Shown in pieces: positions 30,820 to 38,007 of a stretch of DNA of 64,000 nucleotides. The notes beneath the pieces are model-generated. The model did not search any database and was not told where the DNA came from. It saw nothing but the letters and a program-made list of their open reading frames with translations. The stretch's first letter is position 1. Each line of letters begins with the position of its first letter. The translations under genes and the position numbers were made by a program. The stretch is from Dickeya fangzhongdai (GTDB taxonomy: Bacteria; Pseudomonadota; Gammaproteobacteria; Enterobacterales; Enterobacteriaceae), in assembly GCF_002812485.1 (NCBI RefSeq), contig NZ_CP025003.1, positions 434,001 through 498,000 of the forward strand, given 5' to 3'.

Positions 30820-30909
30820 GTGACCCGTGAGAAACGCCTTCGGGTGGTCACAACGCCAAAGTCATAGGGAATGGAGCGTGGTCTGAGACTGACGCCTTCG
30901 GGCGACCAC
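30820..30909. ncRNA. Twin 32-base hairpins with compensatory changes
   Basis: Two 32-base units (30820-30851 and 30878-30909) share ACGCCTTCGGG and fold alike. Unit 1 has an outer stem GTGACC/GGTCAC and unit 2 has GTGGTC/GACCAC: two of six base pairs differ and both change on both sides, keeping pairing (A-U to G-C, C-G to U-A). Each has an inner GCC-UUCG-GGU or GCC-UUCG-GGC stem with a stable UUCG loop. This pattern points to selection on RNA (or on DNA hairpins). The functional strand cannot be told. A 65-codon minus-strand frame overlaps but looks spurious. Confidence 0.5.
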
Positions 30910-30953
30910 ACCGGTACTGTTACTCTTCCATCGCCTGCAAGGAAGAGAGCGTG

Positions 30954-31046
30954 ATGAAGAAGCGCGGTAAATCTGCCAGCCTTTGGGAGCAGATGTCGTC
31001 AGGTAGTTTGAGCGCCGTTACGAGCGTGACGATGAAGGTCAGTTAA
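30954..31046 (+). CDS. Possible 30-residue protein downstream of the twin hairpins
   Basis: MKKRGKSASLWEQMSSGSLS... ends MKVS*. AAGGAAGAG (30939-30947) is a good ribosome site before the ATG at 30954. It starts 44 bases after the second hairpin. It is basic, with no recognised domain. It might be a leader or toxin-like peptide, or chance. Confidence 0.3.
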   Translation: MKKRGKSASLWEQMSSGSLSAVTSVTMKVS

Positions 31047-31695
31047 ACTAAACCATAGCCCATTGGGCCCTAAGTTTTACCCATAACCCGGCTTGCCGGG
31101 CGGCGTAAAATGCTTCACTTATACTATACCCAGCCAGAGCGCGGTTTTCCCGTACCGTAGGACACTGGCTTGTAGCTGCAACGTTTATCGTTGTAGTGAT
31201 TTCACATACTAAGCGACTTAACTGGCGCTTACTCTCGTAAGTTCACGTTAGCGTGCAACTTCGATTTTACTCGTCCCAACGATTGCCGTCTGTACGTGTG
31301 AACGTGCGGGTTGTACCGCATGATGCCGTAATGCATCAGGGCTGTATCCGCCTGTCACGCTTTCACCCGGCGTCACTTTTACCGCGCAAGCAGGTGAAAG
31401 TGACGCCGCGCACTGACGTCTTTCTCGACTTTACTCATGGCCGTTTGCGCTGCGTGTCAACATTCTGACACCACCGTTTTCGCGCCTCATTGTGTTTAAA
31501 AGCATTCTGGATCGATACCGAGGCAGGCGATTTGCCTGGGGGTATGACTGTGTGAACAGCGGTTGCACTGTGTGCATCACCGAACCCCCGATACCTCAAC
31601 AAAACCCAAGCCCTCAGGCGCACAGGTATCGTTCAGGCAGAGCACCGACTCTGCATAGCAGCCATGCGCCGAAGGGCTGAAGTCGAGATAAGAGC
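31047..31695. other. Hairpin-rich non-coding stretch before the second integrase gene
   Basis: About 650 bases without a convincing gene. Perfect or near-perfect stems include CCCGGC/GCCGGG (31087-31100), CTGCAACG/CGTTGTAG (31176-31196), TGATGC/GCATCA (31321-31338), and a 14-bp stem GCGTCACTTTTACC/GGTGAAAGTGACGC (31370-31406). P4-type elements have cis-acting replication and packaging regions, so this could be such a site or an untranslated leader. No iterons are seen here. Confidence 0.4.
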
Positions 31696-32577
31696 ATGAC
31701 AAAACTCAGTCGTGAAATGAAAACATGGGCGAAACAGGCGGGTGGCAGCCATAAAACGGTTCATGATCGCCTCCGTATTGTTGAGCGTTTGTGCCGTCAT
31801 TTGCTGGCACTCAACATTCAGGTGCGCAGCGTACAGCACGTTAAAGCCCGGCATATCGAAAGCTATGTGTCGGCCCGCCGCTCTCAGGGCATGGCTTTGC
31901 GCACGCTGCATAACGAGATGTCCGCCTTGCGCAGCGTGCTGCGTCTGGCAGGCCGGGGCAAACTGGTGGATGACCCCCGCCTGAGCAATCAGGCGCTGGG
32001 GCTGGGTGGTGCCAGCCGGGCAGGCACTAAATATGCCATCCCGGATGCGCTCTATCAGTCCGTGCTGGAGTCCGCCCGCCGGGAAGATGCCGGTCTGGCC
32101 TGTGCGCTCCAGCTTGCCCGGTTGCTGGGGTTGCGTTCGCAGGAAGCGGTGCAGTGTTGCGCCTCGCTCAAGCGCTGGGAGCAGCAACTGACCCGGCAGG
32201 CTGACCGGCTCACTGTCGTGTTTGGCACCAAAGGCGGGCGACCGCGTGAAACCCGTGTGCTGGACAGCGCAGCGGTACTTGCTGCTGTGCGTGAGGCACT
32301 CGTCATCGCCGACAACCGCAACGGTAAACTCATCGATAAGCCGGATTTGAAAACCGCCATGAATTTCTGGCGTGCCCGTACTACCCGCCTTGGCCTGACC
32401 GGCCAACACTCCCCCCACAGTCTGCGTTATGCCTGGGCGCAGGATGCCATGCGTTTCTACCTTGCCGACGGGTTTAGCCGTCAGGAGGCACGGGCGCTGG
32501 TGTCGATGGATTTGGGTCATGGCGATGGCCGTGGCCGTTATGTTGAACGTGTCTACACCCGTCAGGAGGAGGCGTAA
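31696..32577 (+). CDS. Second integrase-domain protein
   Basis: The 293-residue protein has an N-terminal SAM-like core-binding domain (KTVHDRLRIVERLCRHLLAL) and a C-terminal tyrosine recombinase fold. Catalytic-type residues are Arg in LLGLRSQEAVQ, His/Arg in SPHSLRYAWA, His in DLGHGDGRGRY and a late Tyr in YVERVY. It is not next to an att site and is followed with overlap (TAATG) by an AlpA-type gene. Such internal integrase-like genes are common in enterobacterial islands; the activity is not established. Confidence 0.8.
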   Translation: MTKLSREMKTWAKQAGGSHKTVHDRLRIVERLCRHLLALNIQVRSVQHVKARHIESYVSARRSQGMALRTLHNEMSALRSVLRLAGRGKLVDDPRLSNQALGLGGASRAGTKYAIPDALYQSVLESARREDAGLACALQLARLLGLRSQEAVQCCASLKRWEQQLTRQADRLTVVFGTKGGRPRETRVLDSAAVLAAVREALVIADNRNGKLIDKPDLKTAMNFWRARTTRLGLTGQHSPHSLRYAWAQDAMRFYLADGFSRQEARALVSMDLGHGDGRGRYVERVYTRQEEA

Positions 32578-32780
32578 TGATGTCCAGTCTCACTCTGTTG
32601 CGTTTGCCCGATGTGATGAAAAAAACCAGCCTCAAAAAATCCTGGATCTATTACCTGATCGATCGTGGCGAGTTCCCCCAGCCGGTGAAGCTGGGCGCAC
32701 GTTCTGTCGCCTGGGTGGAGAGTGAAATCAACGACTGGATTGCCGAGCGTATCCGTCAGCGGGCGGAGGGGCGAAAATGA
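32577..32780 (+). CDS. AlpA/Vis-type DNA-binding regulator
   Basis: The 67-residue protein MMSSLTLLRLPDVMKKTSLK has a winged helix-turn-helix of the AlpA/MerR-like kind (KSWIYYLIDRGEFPQPVKLG, ARSVAWVESEINDWI). In P4 and the CP4-57 prophage such proteins control int and excision. A second ATG follows at 32580. The start overlaps the stop of the upstream integrase-like gene, so the pair is probably coupled. Confidence 0.88.
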   Translation: MMSSLTLLRLPDVMKKTSLKKSWIYYLIDRGEFPQPVKLGARSVAWVESEINDWIAERIRQRAEGRK

Positions 32781-32826
32781 GTCATTCAGCTTTTCTTCTG
32801 GCGGGCAAATTGGGCTATACTGCGCG

Positions 32827-32913
32827 GGCTACGGCAAAATCCGTAGCCGGAATTGGCGTTCCGACGATTACCACGGTGTCTAAAAAACACGTACATCATG
32901 TTGCGTGTTTTTT
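32827..32913 (+). ncRNA. C4/CI-type antisense regulatory RNA region
   Basis: Three consecutive hairpins: GGCTACGG/CCGTAGCC (32827-32848), GGAA-TTGGCG-TTCC (32849-32862), and AAAAAACACG/CGTGTTTTTT (32882-32913), the last a terminator shape. The loop sequence TTGGCGT (32853-32859) is complementary to ACGCCAA (32997-33003), which sits in the loop of another hairpin downstream, and TTGGCGT occurs again at 33030-33036. This matches the logic of P4 CI RNA and P1 C4 RNA, which act through loop pairing with their own leader to stop transcription. A 179-codon frame over this region is taken as an artefact. Confidence 0.65.
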
Positions 32914-32983
32914 TATAGACAGTGCTTGCGCACACCTGTCAATGGTGGCTCAGGCGGGGGCTCCGAAAGGAGCGCCGGAGCCC

Positions 32984-33021
32984 GTGGTAGCCGGTTACGC
33001 CAACCCCGTCTGGGCTACCAC
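32984..33021 (+). promoter_or_regulatory. Target hairpin of the C4/CI-like RNA
   Basis: GTGGTAGCC (32984-32992) pairs perfectly with GGCTACCAC (33013-33021), displaying a 20-base loop that contains ACGCCAACCCC. The antisense loop TTGGCGT is complementary to it. A GC-rich stem GGGCTCC/GGAGCCC (32958-32983) precedes it. The structure lies in the leader of the replication genes. Confidence 0.55.
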
Positions 33022-33078
33022 CCACGGGATTGGCGTCTCAGGTGGTGGCTGTTTTCTGCTTACCACGGAGGCTGCCTT

Positions 33079-33147
33079 ATGGCTACGACCCTTAGCTATT
33101 CCTGCCTGCAATCTTTCACCTCTCTTGTGGAGGTGCGCTATGTATAA
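33079..33147 (+). CDS. Possible 22-residue leader peptide
   Basis: MATTLSYSCLQSFTSLVEVR ends YV* overlapping the start of the next gene (33140). ACGGAGG precedes the ATG with normal spacing. Small leaders of this type accompany C4/CI-type control in P4-like elements, where translation and RNA pairing decide termination. Confidence 0.4.
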   Translation: MATTLSYSCLQSFTSLVEVRYV

Positions 33148-33316
33148 CCCCACACCGTTGTTACTGGAAGAGATCGCCGATCACTGCCGGGTGCTGGCCT
33201 ACGCCATCATTGAGCTAGAAAACCCCGTTGCCAAAGAGCTGCTGATGTTCATCTTATGGGAGCGACTTAACCTGCTGAATGACGCGCTGGATGCGGAGGG
33301 GCCGGACAATGAGTAA
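33140..33316 (+). CDS. Small acidic protein upstream of the primase gene
   Basis: 58 residues, MYNPTPLLLEEIADHCRVLA..., with a helical acidic sequence and GTGGAGGTGCGCT before the ATG. It overlaps the primase start by 8 bases, suggesting coupling. I do not recognise the family. Small genes in this place are usual in P4-like replication operons. Confidence 0.65.
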   Translation: MYNPTPLLLEEIADHCRVLAYAIIELENPVAKELLMFILWERLNLLNDALDAEGPDNE

Positions 33317-35351
33317 GTTTGTCTCGGAAAGTGTTGCACAATCCCGCCACCGCTGGCCGTCGATTCTGGCGGCATTAGATATCTACTTTCCTGCCGGGGG
33401 CCAGCATGGCCCTTGCCCTGTCTGCGGTGGAAAAGATCGCTTCCGCTTTGATGATAAGCGTGGGCGTGGCACCTGGTTCTGCAATCATTGCGGCCACGGT
33501 GATGGTCTGGATCTGGTCGCCCGCGTCAGGCGGTGTGACATTGCAGAAGCGGCCAGAATGGTGACGGCACTGGCGTCATCAGCCAGTGAAACACCGCCCG
33601 CCAGAGAAAAGGCGGTTGATCCCCGCCCGCTGGCGGAGCGCATCAAGGCGCTGATGGCTGCCGCGAGCACCGGGGAAAGCCCGTATCTGAAAGCCAGAGG
33701 GCTGATGACACCGGCGATGCGGCTGACTGCCGCACAGGCGATGACCATCGGGCGTGTCCGGTTTGGTGAAGGATCGCTACTGTTGCCGATGTTCCGCACC
33801 TCCGGTGAACTGGCGGGCGCGCAACTGATCACGCCCGGCGGTGAAAAGCGGTTGTATCCCGGCACGCAATTGAAAGGGGCGTTTATTCCGGTCAACCACG
33901 GCCCGGAGCCGTCGAAGCTGATTATTACCGAAGGGTATGCCACCGCACTCACCCTGCAACAGTGCTCGTCATGCCATGTGGTGGCGGTATCGGCCAATAA
34001 CCTGCTGAACGTGGCGCAGGCATTCAGAGCGCGTTATCCCCATTGCTGTCTGATTCTGGCCGGGGATAACGATATTCACTCGGATGGCGCGGCCAACACC
34101 GGCAAGCTGATGGCGGAGAAAGCAGCGCTGGCCGTTGACGGCTGGGTATCCCTGCCGCCGACCGATACCGCCTGTGACTGGGATGATTTTCGCCAGCGGC
34201 ACGGCATGGAAGCCACCAAAGCCGCGTTCCGGCGTCAGCTTACCCGGCCTGCCGTTATCAGCCCGGCCCCATTGCCTGACGCCGGGCAATCTCCCGTTGC
34301 GGTCTTCTCTTCCGCCCTGCCTCTGCGTAAAGGCTCGGAAGGGTTTGATACCCGGCAGGATTACCTGATCAAGGGCTACCTGCCGAGCGGCGCAGTTGCC
34401 AGTGCTTACGGTGCCAGCGGGTCGTATAAATCCTTTCTGGCTGTTTCCTGGGCGTGCCATATCGCCACCGGAAAGCCGTGGGCCAACCGACCGGTCACAC
34501 AGGGTGCGGTGATTTATGTGGTAGGCGAAGGCGGGATCGGCGTACCGCGCCGCATTCGGGCGTGGGAGGAAACGCTGAACGACCGTAGCCCGATTGATGC
34601 ACTCTATCGCGTTGACTGCCCGGTATTCCCGGCCAGTCCCGACAGCGTGGAGCAGGTGATCAAGGCCGCCCATGACGTGCAGGCCGCCACCGGGATGGCG
34701 GTACGGCTGATCATTCTGGATACACTGGCCCGCTGCTTTGGCGGTTCGGATGAAAACGCCGCTAAAGACATGGGGGCGTTTATTCAGGGGTGCGACTACA
34801 TCAAGGCGGCCACGCAGGCCACGGTACTGATTATTCATCACTCCGGCAAAGATCAGGACAAAGGCGCTCGCGGCTCCAGTGCCTTCCGGGCTGCGCTGGA
34901 TGTGGAGTTTAATGTGCGCCGCGAGGCCGACGGGCAGGCGCTGATCCTGACCTGTACCAAGATGAAGGACGCCGAAGAGCCGCCACGCCGGGCCTACGAC
35001 CTGACGGCGGTGAATCTGTACGTGGACGATGACGGCGAGCCGGTCACGTCGCTGGTTCTGCGGGATGAAGGCCGGGAAGTCCGCGATGACCCGACCGACG
35101 CTGACCCGGCGCTCAGTGGGATCACCCGGCTGACGGATAACCATGTAGTGCTGTGGGAAGCGATCCGCTCGCGCACGGCCAGTGGCGACGGCTGCACCCG
35201 CGCACTGGTGCGTGACGATATGCGGGCGATGGGGTTTGATGTCTCCAAAAAGTTTACCCGCTGGCTGGATAAACTCGTCAGGGATGACCTGATCGCACTG
35301 GATGGTGAAAACATCGTGCCATTATCAAAACGCAGTAACGTGGGGGAATAA
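33309..35351 (+). CDS. P4 alpha-like primase fused to RepA-type helicase
   Basis: About 680 residues from MSKFVSESVAQSRHRWPSIL (33309). Zinc-binding primase domain: cysteines 36, 39, 58, 61 in CPVC and CNHC. TOPRIM-type catalytic core: Glu208 in LIITEGYATA and the GDND acidic motif near 252. A RepA/RecA-like helicase follows, with Walker A GASGSYKS (368-375) and Walker B LIILDTLARCF. It should prime and unwind the element's own origin, replacing host DnaB/DnaG loading. The iteron-like repeats just downstream are the likely origin. Overlaps the small upstream gene by 8 bases. Confidence 0.9.
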   Translation: MSKFVSESVAQSRHRWPSILAALDIYFPAGGQHGPCPVCGGKDRFRFDDKRGRGTWFCNHCGHGDGLDLVARVRRCDIAEAARMVTALASSASETPPAREKAVDPRPLAERIKALMAAASTGESPYLKARGLMTPAMRLTAAQAMTIGRVRFGEGSLLLPMFRTSGELAGAQLITPGGEKRLYPGTQLKGAFIPVNHGPEPSKLIITEGYATALTLQQCSSCHVVAVSANNLLNVAQAFRARYPHCCLILAGDNDIHSDGAANTGKLMAEKAALAVDGWVSLPPTDTACDWDDFRQRHGMEATKAAFRRQLTRPAVISPAPLPDAGQSPVAVFSSALPLRKGSEGFDTRQDYLIKGYLPSGAVASAYGASGSYKSFLAVSWACHIATGKPWANRPVTQGAVIYVVGEGGIGVPRRIRAWEETLNDRSPIDALYRVDCPVFPASPDSVEQVIKAAHDVQAATGMAVRLIILDTLARCFGGSDENAAKDMGAFIQGCDYIKAATQATVLIIHHSGKDQDKGARGSSAFRAALDVEFNVRREADGQALILTCTKMKDAEEPPRRAYDLTAVNLYVDDDGEPVTSLVLRDEGREVRDDPTDADPALSGITRLTDNHVVLWEAIRSRTASGDGCTRALVRDDMRAMGFDVSKKFTRWLDKLVRDDLIALDGENIVPLSKRSNVGE

Positions 35352-35530
35352 ACGGGGGAAATGTGGGGGGCACCGGGTATCAGGCTATGGTATCCGGCGG
35401 CTTCCCCCACTTCCCGGATGCCTATATACCCTAAGTGGGGGAGAATAATTAACTTACTGTATATCAATGATTTGTTGTTTTCCTGCCGTTATCCAGTGGG
35501 GGAAATGCATTACGCGGTAAAGTGGGGGAA
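35340..35530 (+). repeat. Iteron-like GTGGGGGAA repeats, candidate replication origin
   Basis: GTGGGGGAA or GTGGGGGAG occurs at 35340-35348, 35435-35443, 35496-35504 and 35522-35530, with an inverted copy TTCCCCCAC at 35402-35410. Related G-runs are at 35354 and 35364. The intervening part (35444-35480) is AT-rich. Repeats like this right after the primase-helicase gene resemble iterons bound by an initiator. The first copy overlaps the end of the primase gene. Confidence 0.6.
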
Positions 35531-35573
35531 AGATGGGGCATCAGCACAGAAAACCGCTTTACCAGCATGAACG

Positions 35574-35840
35574 CTATTTACCCCTTTCCTGCCTGATGCG
35601 ACGTTTTCTGTCAATCAATGTACCCGTTTCATCAAAATAGCGGCTGGGCCAGATTTCAGCGGGATGTTTGTCCAGCGCGGTGGCAACCAGCCATTCCCCC
35701 TTCGGCCAGGGACGTACCAGCACATTCGCCAGTGTGGAAGAACTAAGTCCCGCAGAACGGGATAGCGCGGCCAGCGTGGTGCCTTTCTTGCGTAAGCCAG
35801 CGATGATATCCGCCTGATGCCAGTCGTTATACGTAGTCAT
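35574..35840 (-). CDS. Ner/SfsB-like DNA-binding regulator
   Basis: The 88-residue protein MTTYNDWHQADIIAGLRKKG has the winged HTH of the phage Mu Ner/Nlp family (TLAALSRSAGLSSSTLANVL, then RPWPKGEWLVATAL). It probably represses promoters of the element. It converges with the primase gene toward the iteron region. Confidence 0.88.
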   Translation of the reverse strand: MTTYNDWHQADIIAGLRKKGTTLAALSRSAGLSSSTLANVLVRPWPKGEWLVATALDKHPAEIWPSRYFDETGTLIDRKRRIRQERGK

Positions 35841-35919
35841 ACCTTCTTCCTTATTTATTAAGATGTCAGGTAACCATACGTACTAATTCTTCCGCATTTA
35901 CTAAGAGTTACTTAGTGGT

Positions 35920-36158
35920 ATGAAAGCCGGTTTGTCTCGTGAGCACAGCGCTTAGGCATTCTTGCCGGGATAGACGAAGCGAAGGCCAGCGCTTGCATGA
36001 ATCAGTATGAGCGCGGCATTCACACGCCGGATTTTGAGCTGGCGTGCCGACGGGCTGCTGTACTGCATGTTCCGGCCTGTTATTTTTATACGGTAGAAGA
36101 TGATTTGGCAGAAATGATCCTGTCGTTTTACGACACGAAGGAAAATCCATCTTCATAG
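35920..36158 (+). pseudogene. Broken XRE-family regulator
   Basis: Two frames rebuild one helix-turn-helix protein. MKAGLSREHSA* is read from 35920, and after a one-base shift near 35953 the sequence continues GILAGIDEAKASACMNQYER, GIHTPDFELACRRAAVLHVP, ACYFYTVEDDLAEMILSFYD to a TAG at 36156-36158. That is a typical phage-type XRE repressor C-terminal half. The normal N-terminus is also short. It is likely inactive. Confidence 0.7.
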
Positions 36159-36168
36159 TGCCACGGAG

Positions 36169-36200
36169 CGCCCGCCCCCTCCCAAAAAAGGGGGCGGGCG
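36169..36200. terminator. Strong GC-rich hairpin after the broken regulator
   Basis: CGCCCGCCCCCT (36169-36180) pairs perfectly with AGGGGGCGGGCG (36189-36200) around an 8-base loop. There is no U-tract, so it may act as a barrier or processing site. Confidence 0.5.
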
Positions 36201-36302
36201 CGGTGCCAGACGCTATCATGATTGGCTGACCATAAGATCTGGTCGCGACTAATAACGTTAATTAATTGACCTTCGACTAATACTGATGGGAAATGACGCC
36301 AT

Positions 36303-36704
36303 TTATTTTAAATCAGCATGCTTAAATGTTTGCTCGCCAGCCTGGCTATTTGTCATTTTTAGCACGCGATTCTCTTCCGTATAAGTGATTAAGGCATCAT
36401 TCGGGTTATCTCGCCAACGGCCTATGTAGTTAGGTTCTGAATCACTTCCAGCGCTTCGCCATAGCACCCGTGACCCTTCTATCATCTTGCACTGATATTT
36501 CCACAGGCTATTATCACTTGGCCTGTGATATTGCAAATTAACGAGATCCCCATTCACTTTTGTTTTCATTATTTTGGGTTCTTTTGCGAACTCCATTGAT
36601 ATGGCCGCTTTACAGATTTCAACATTCGAGAAAGGAGCTGAAAAAGCGGGAATAGCCATTAATGAGGTACTTAAAATCAGAGAGAACTTAATTAAATGCT
36701 TCAT
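36303..36704 (-). CDS. Small exported protein of unknown function
   Basis: 133 residues with a signal peptide (about 1-22, ending AFSAP). The mature part has two cysteines (EICKAA, YQCKMI) that could form a disulfide, and a beta-rich YIGRWRDNPNDALITYTEEN segment. I do not recognise the family. GAGGGTTT precedes the ATG. It stands alone in the element and is a cargo gene. Confidence 0.65.
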   Translation of the reverse strand: MKHLIKFSLILSTSLMAIPAFSAPFSNVEICKAAISMEFAKEPKIMKTKVNGDLVNLQYHRPSDNSLWKYQCKMIEGSRVLWRSAGSDSEPNYIGRWRDNPNDALITYTEENRVLKMTNSQAGEQTFKHADLK

Positions 36705-36732
36705 AAACCCTCTTTATTTTGATAAAAATTTA

Positions 36733-37212
36733 TTACCATAACGATAATAATAAGGTGTGTTCCTGTATTTCTGACGCGACAAAACCCCAGTATTGGTAGA
36801 ACGCTTTTGCCTCATCAGATAACGCATGTACCAATAACGCTTTGTTGCCTACCTGCTGCGCTACATTGCGGGAGCGGAGTACCGCATCTTTCAGGAGCCC
36901 GGCACCGATCCCCATGCGTTGATAACGTTCATCAACGGCTAATCGGCCAAGTACCAGAACAGGAATGGGGTCAGGCATATTGCGCCGGAATGCGCCCGGC
37001 GCAACCTGACGCTGGATGCTACCCGACGCGAGGGCATAGAACCCCACCACACGCTGTGTACCGGCTTCACACACCACGAAGGTGCGTGAAGCGCCCAGTG
37101 TCTGATTTTTTAACGCCTTGCGTTTCAGCCATTCATTCAATGACGGCTCTGAACAATGAAAATCCACAACCGCATGTTGAGGCAGCAATAATTCAGGTGC
37201 CGTTATTCCCAC
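36733..37212 (-). CDS. TacT-like GNAT toxin
   Basis: The 159-residue protein MGITAPELLLPQHAVVDFHC shows the GNAT fold used by TacT/AtaT toxins, which acetylate aminoacyl-tRNA and stop translation. Signs: DFHCSEPSLNEWLKRKAL, VVGFYALASGSI, the acetyl-CoA loop DERYQRMGIGAGLLKDAV and the catalytic-type Tyr in EAKAFYQYWGF. It overlaps the DUF1778-type antitoxin gene by 10 bases, as in tacAT. Confidence 0.9.
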   Translation of the reverse strand: MGITAPELLLPQHAVVDFHCSEPSLNEWLKRKALKNQTLGASRTFVVCEAGTQRVVGFYALASGSIQRQVAPGAFRRNMPDPIPVLVLGRLAVDERYQRMGIGAGLLKDAVLRSRNVAQQVGNKALLVHALSDEAKAFYQYWGFVASEIQEHTLLLSLW

Positions 37213-37475
37213 GGAGATTTCCTGTTCAGTAATGCATTCACACGCGGATTATCTGTGACAGGTGATTCCAACACCTGAATGAAAGCATCATATTGTTCAT
37301 CATTGACCAGAAACAGCCGTTGATCCAACAACACATCCTCAGCCTCACGGCAGGCAGCATCAAGGATAAACTCTGTTCTTGATTTCGACAGCAATTTAGC
37401 AGCGACATCAATCAGCTCCCGCTGTGATGCTTTAGCACGAATATTAATCGGCATTTCTTTTGTCTCTGTTCGCAT
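37203..37475 (-). CDS. TacA-like (DUF1778) antitoxin
   Basis: From MRTETKEMPINIRAKASQRE the protein has 90 residues with a ribbon-helix-helix N-terminus and a helical tail (VNALLNRKSPWE) that wraps the toxin. SKSRTEFILDAACREAEDVL is the DUF1778 signature. The frame extends to 37547 but the start at 37475 is preceded by GAGGTCACG. It comes first in the operon and should repress it. Confidence 0.9.
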   Translation of the reverse strand: MRTETKEMPINIRAKASQRELIDVAAKLLSKSRTEFILDAACREAEDVLLDQRLFLVNDEQYDAFIQVLESPVTDNPRVNALLNRKSPWE

Positions 37476-37584
37476 CGTGACCTCTCTGTGTAGCGAATAG
37501 CTATACATCCAGTATAGTGAACGGTACAGAAAATAGCCATACGCCATTTATGAACAACATTTTCGTCATCGCGGGGTTGGGTTA

Positions 37585-37611
37585 GGATCTGTTGCCCGGA
37601 ATCGAACCGGA
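37585..37611 (-). other. tRNA T-arm-like fragment
   Basis: On the minus strand the sequence TCCGGTTCGATTCCGGG forms a 5-bp T-stem with the TTCGATT loop, followed by CAACAGATCC. No anticodon arm precedes it, so it is not a full tRNA. It could be an att-site remnant of another element or a chance match. Confidence 0.35.
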
Positions 37612-37740
37612 ACGGATAAGAATTAATCTTATTGAGAAAATGACGTGATATAGCTCATTGATGACCCTGACCCAAAATCCTGCTCCATTCAGAAACAGAA
37701 TTCCGGCATGATAATGACGCCCTGAACGGAGGTTGTGCCG

Positions 37741-38007
37741 ATGAAAAAGTCGCGATTCACCGAAGAACAGATTGTGTTTGCCCTGAAGCAGGCTGAATTG
37801 GGTACGCCGGTGCCGGAAGTCTGCCGCAAGCTGGGGATTTCCGATGCCACTTTTTATACGTGGCGTAAAAAATACGGTGGGATTTCACCGTCAGAACTCA
37901 AGCATATGCGACAGCTTGAAGAAGAAAACCTGCGGTTGAAGAAGCTGGTTGCCGATCTGAGCCTCGATAAAGCGATGTTGCAGGATGTCCTCGCAAAAAA
38001 GAGCTGA
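37741..38007 (+). CDS. IS3-family OrfA
   Basis: 88 residues from MKKSRFTEEQIVFALKQAEL, an HTH (VCRKLGISDATFYTWRKKYG) followed by a leucine-zipper-like helix (QLEEENLRLKKLVADLSLDK). Ends in a slippery AAAAAAG (37994-38000), where a -1 shift would make the OrfAB transposase. Confidence 0.9.
   Translation: MKKSRFTEEQIVFALKQAELGTPVPEVCRKLGISDATFYTWRKKYGGISPSELKHMRQLEEENLRLKKLVADLSLDKAMLQDVLAKKS

Noticed and set aside
30714..30911. 65-codon minus-strand frame over the twin hairpins
   Set aside because: Its sequence is dictated by the hairpins and no family or good ribosome site is seen; a plus-strand small ORF nearby is better supported.
32777..33316. 179-codon frame across the C4/CI-like RNA region
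   Set aside because: Its first part runs through RNA hairpins and a terminator; only the last 58 codons, with their own start and ribosome site, look like a gene.
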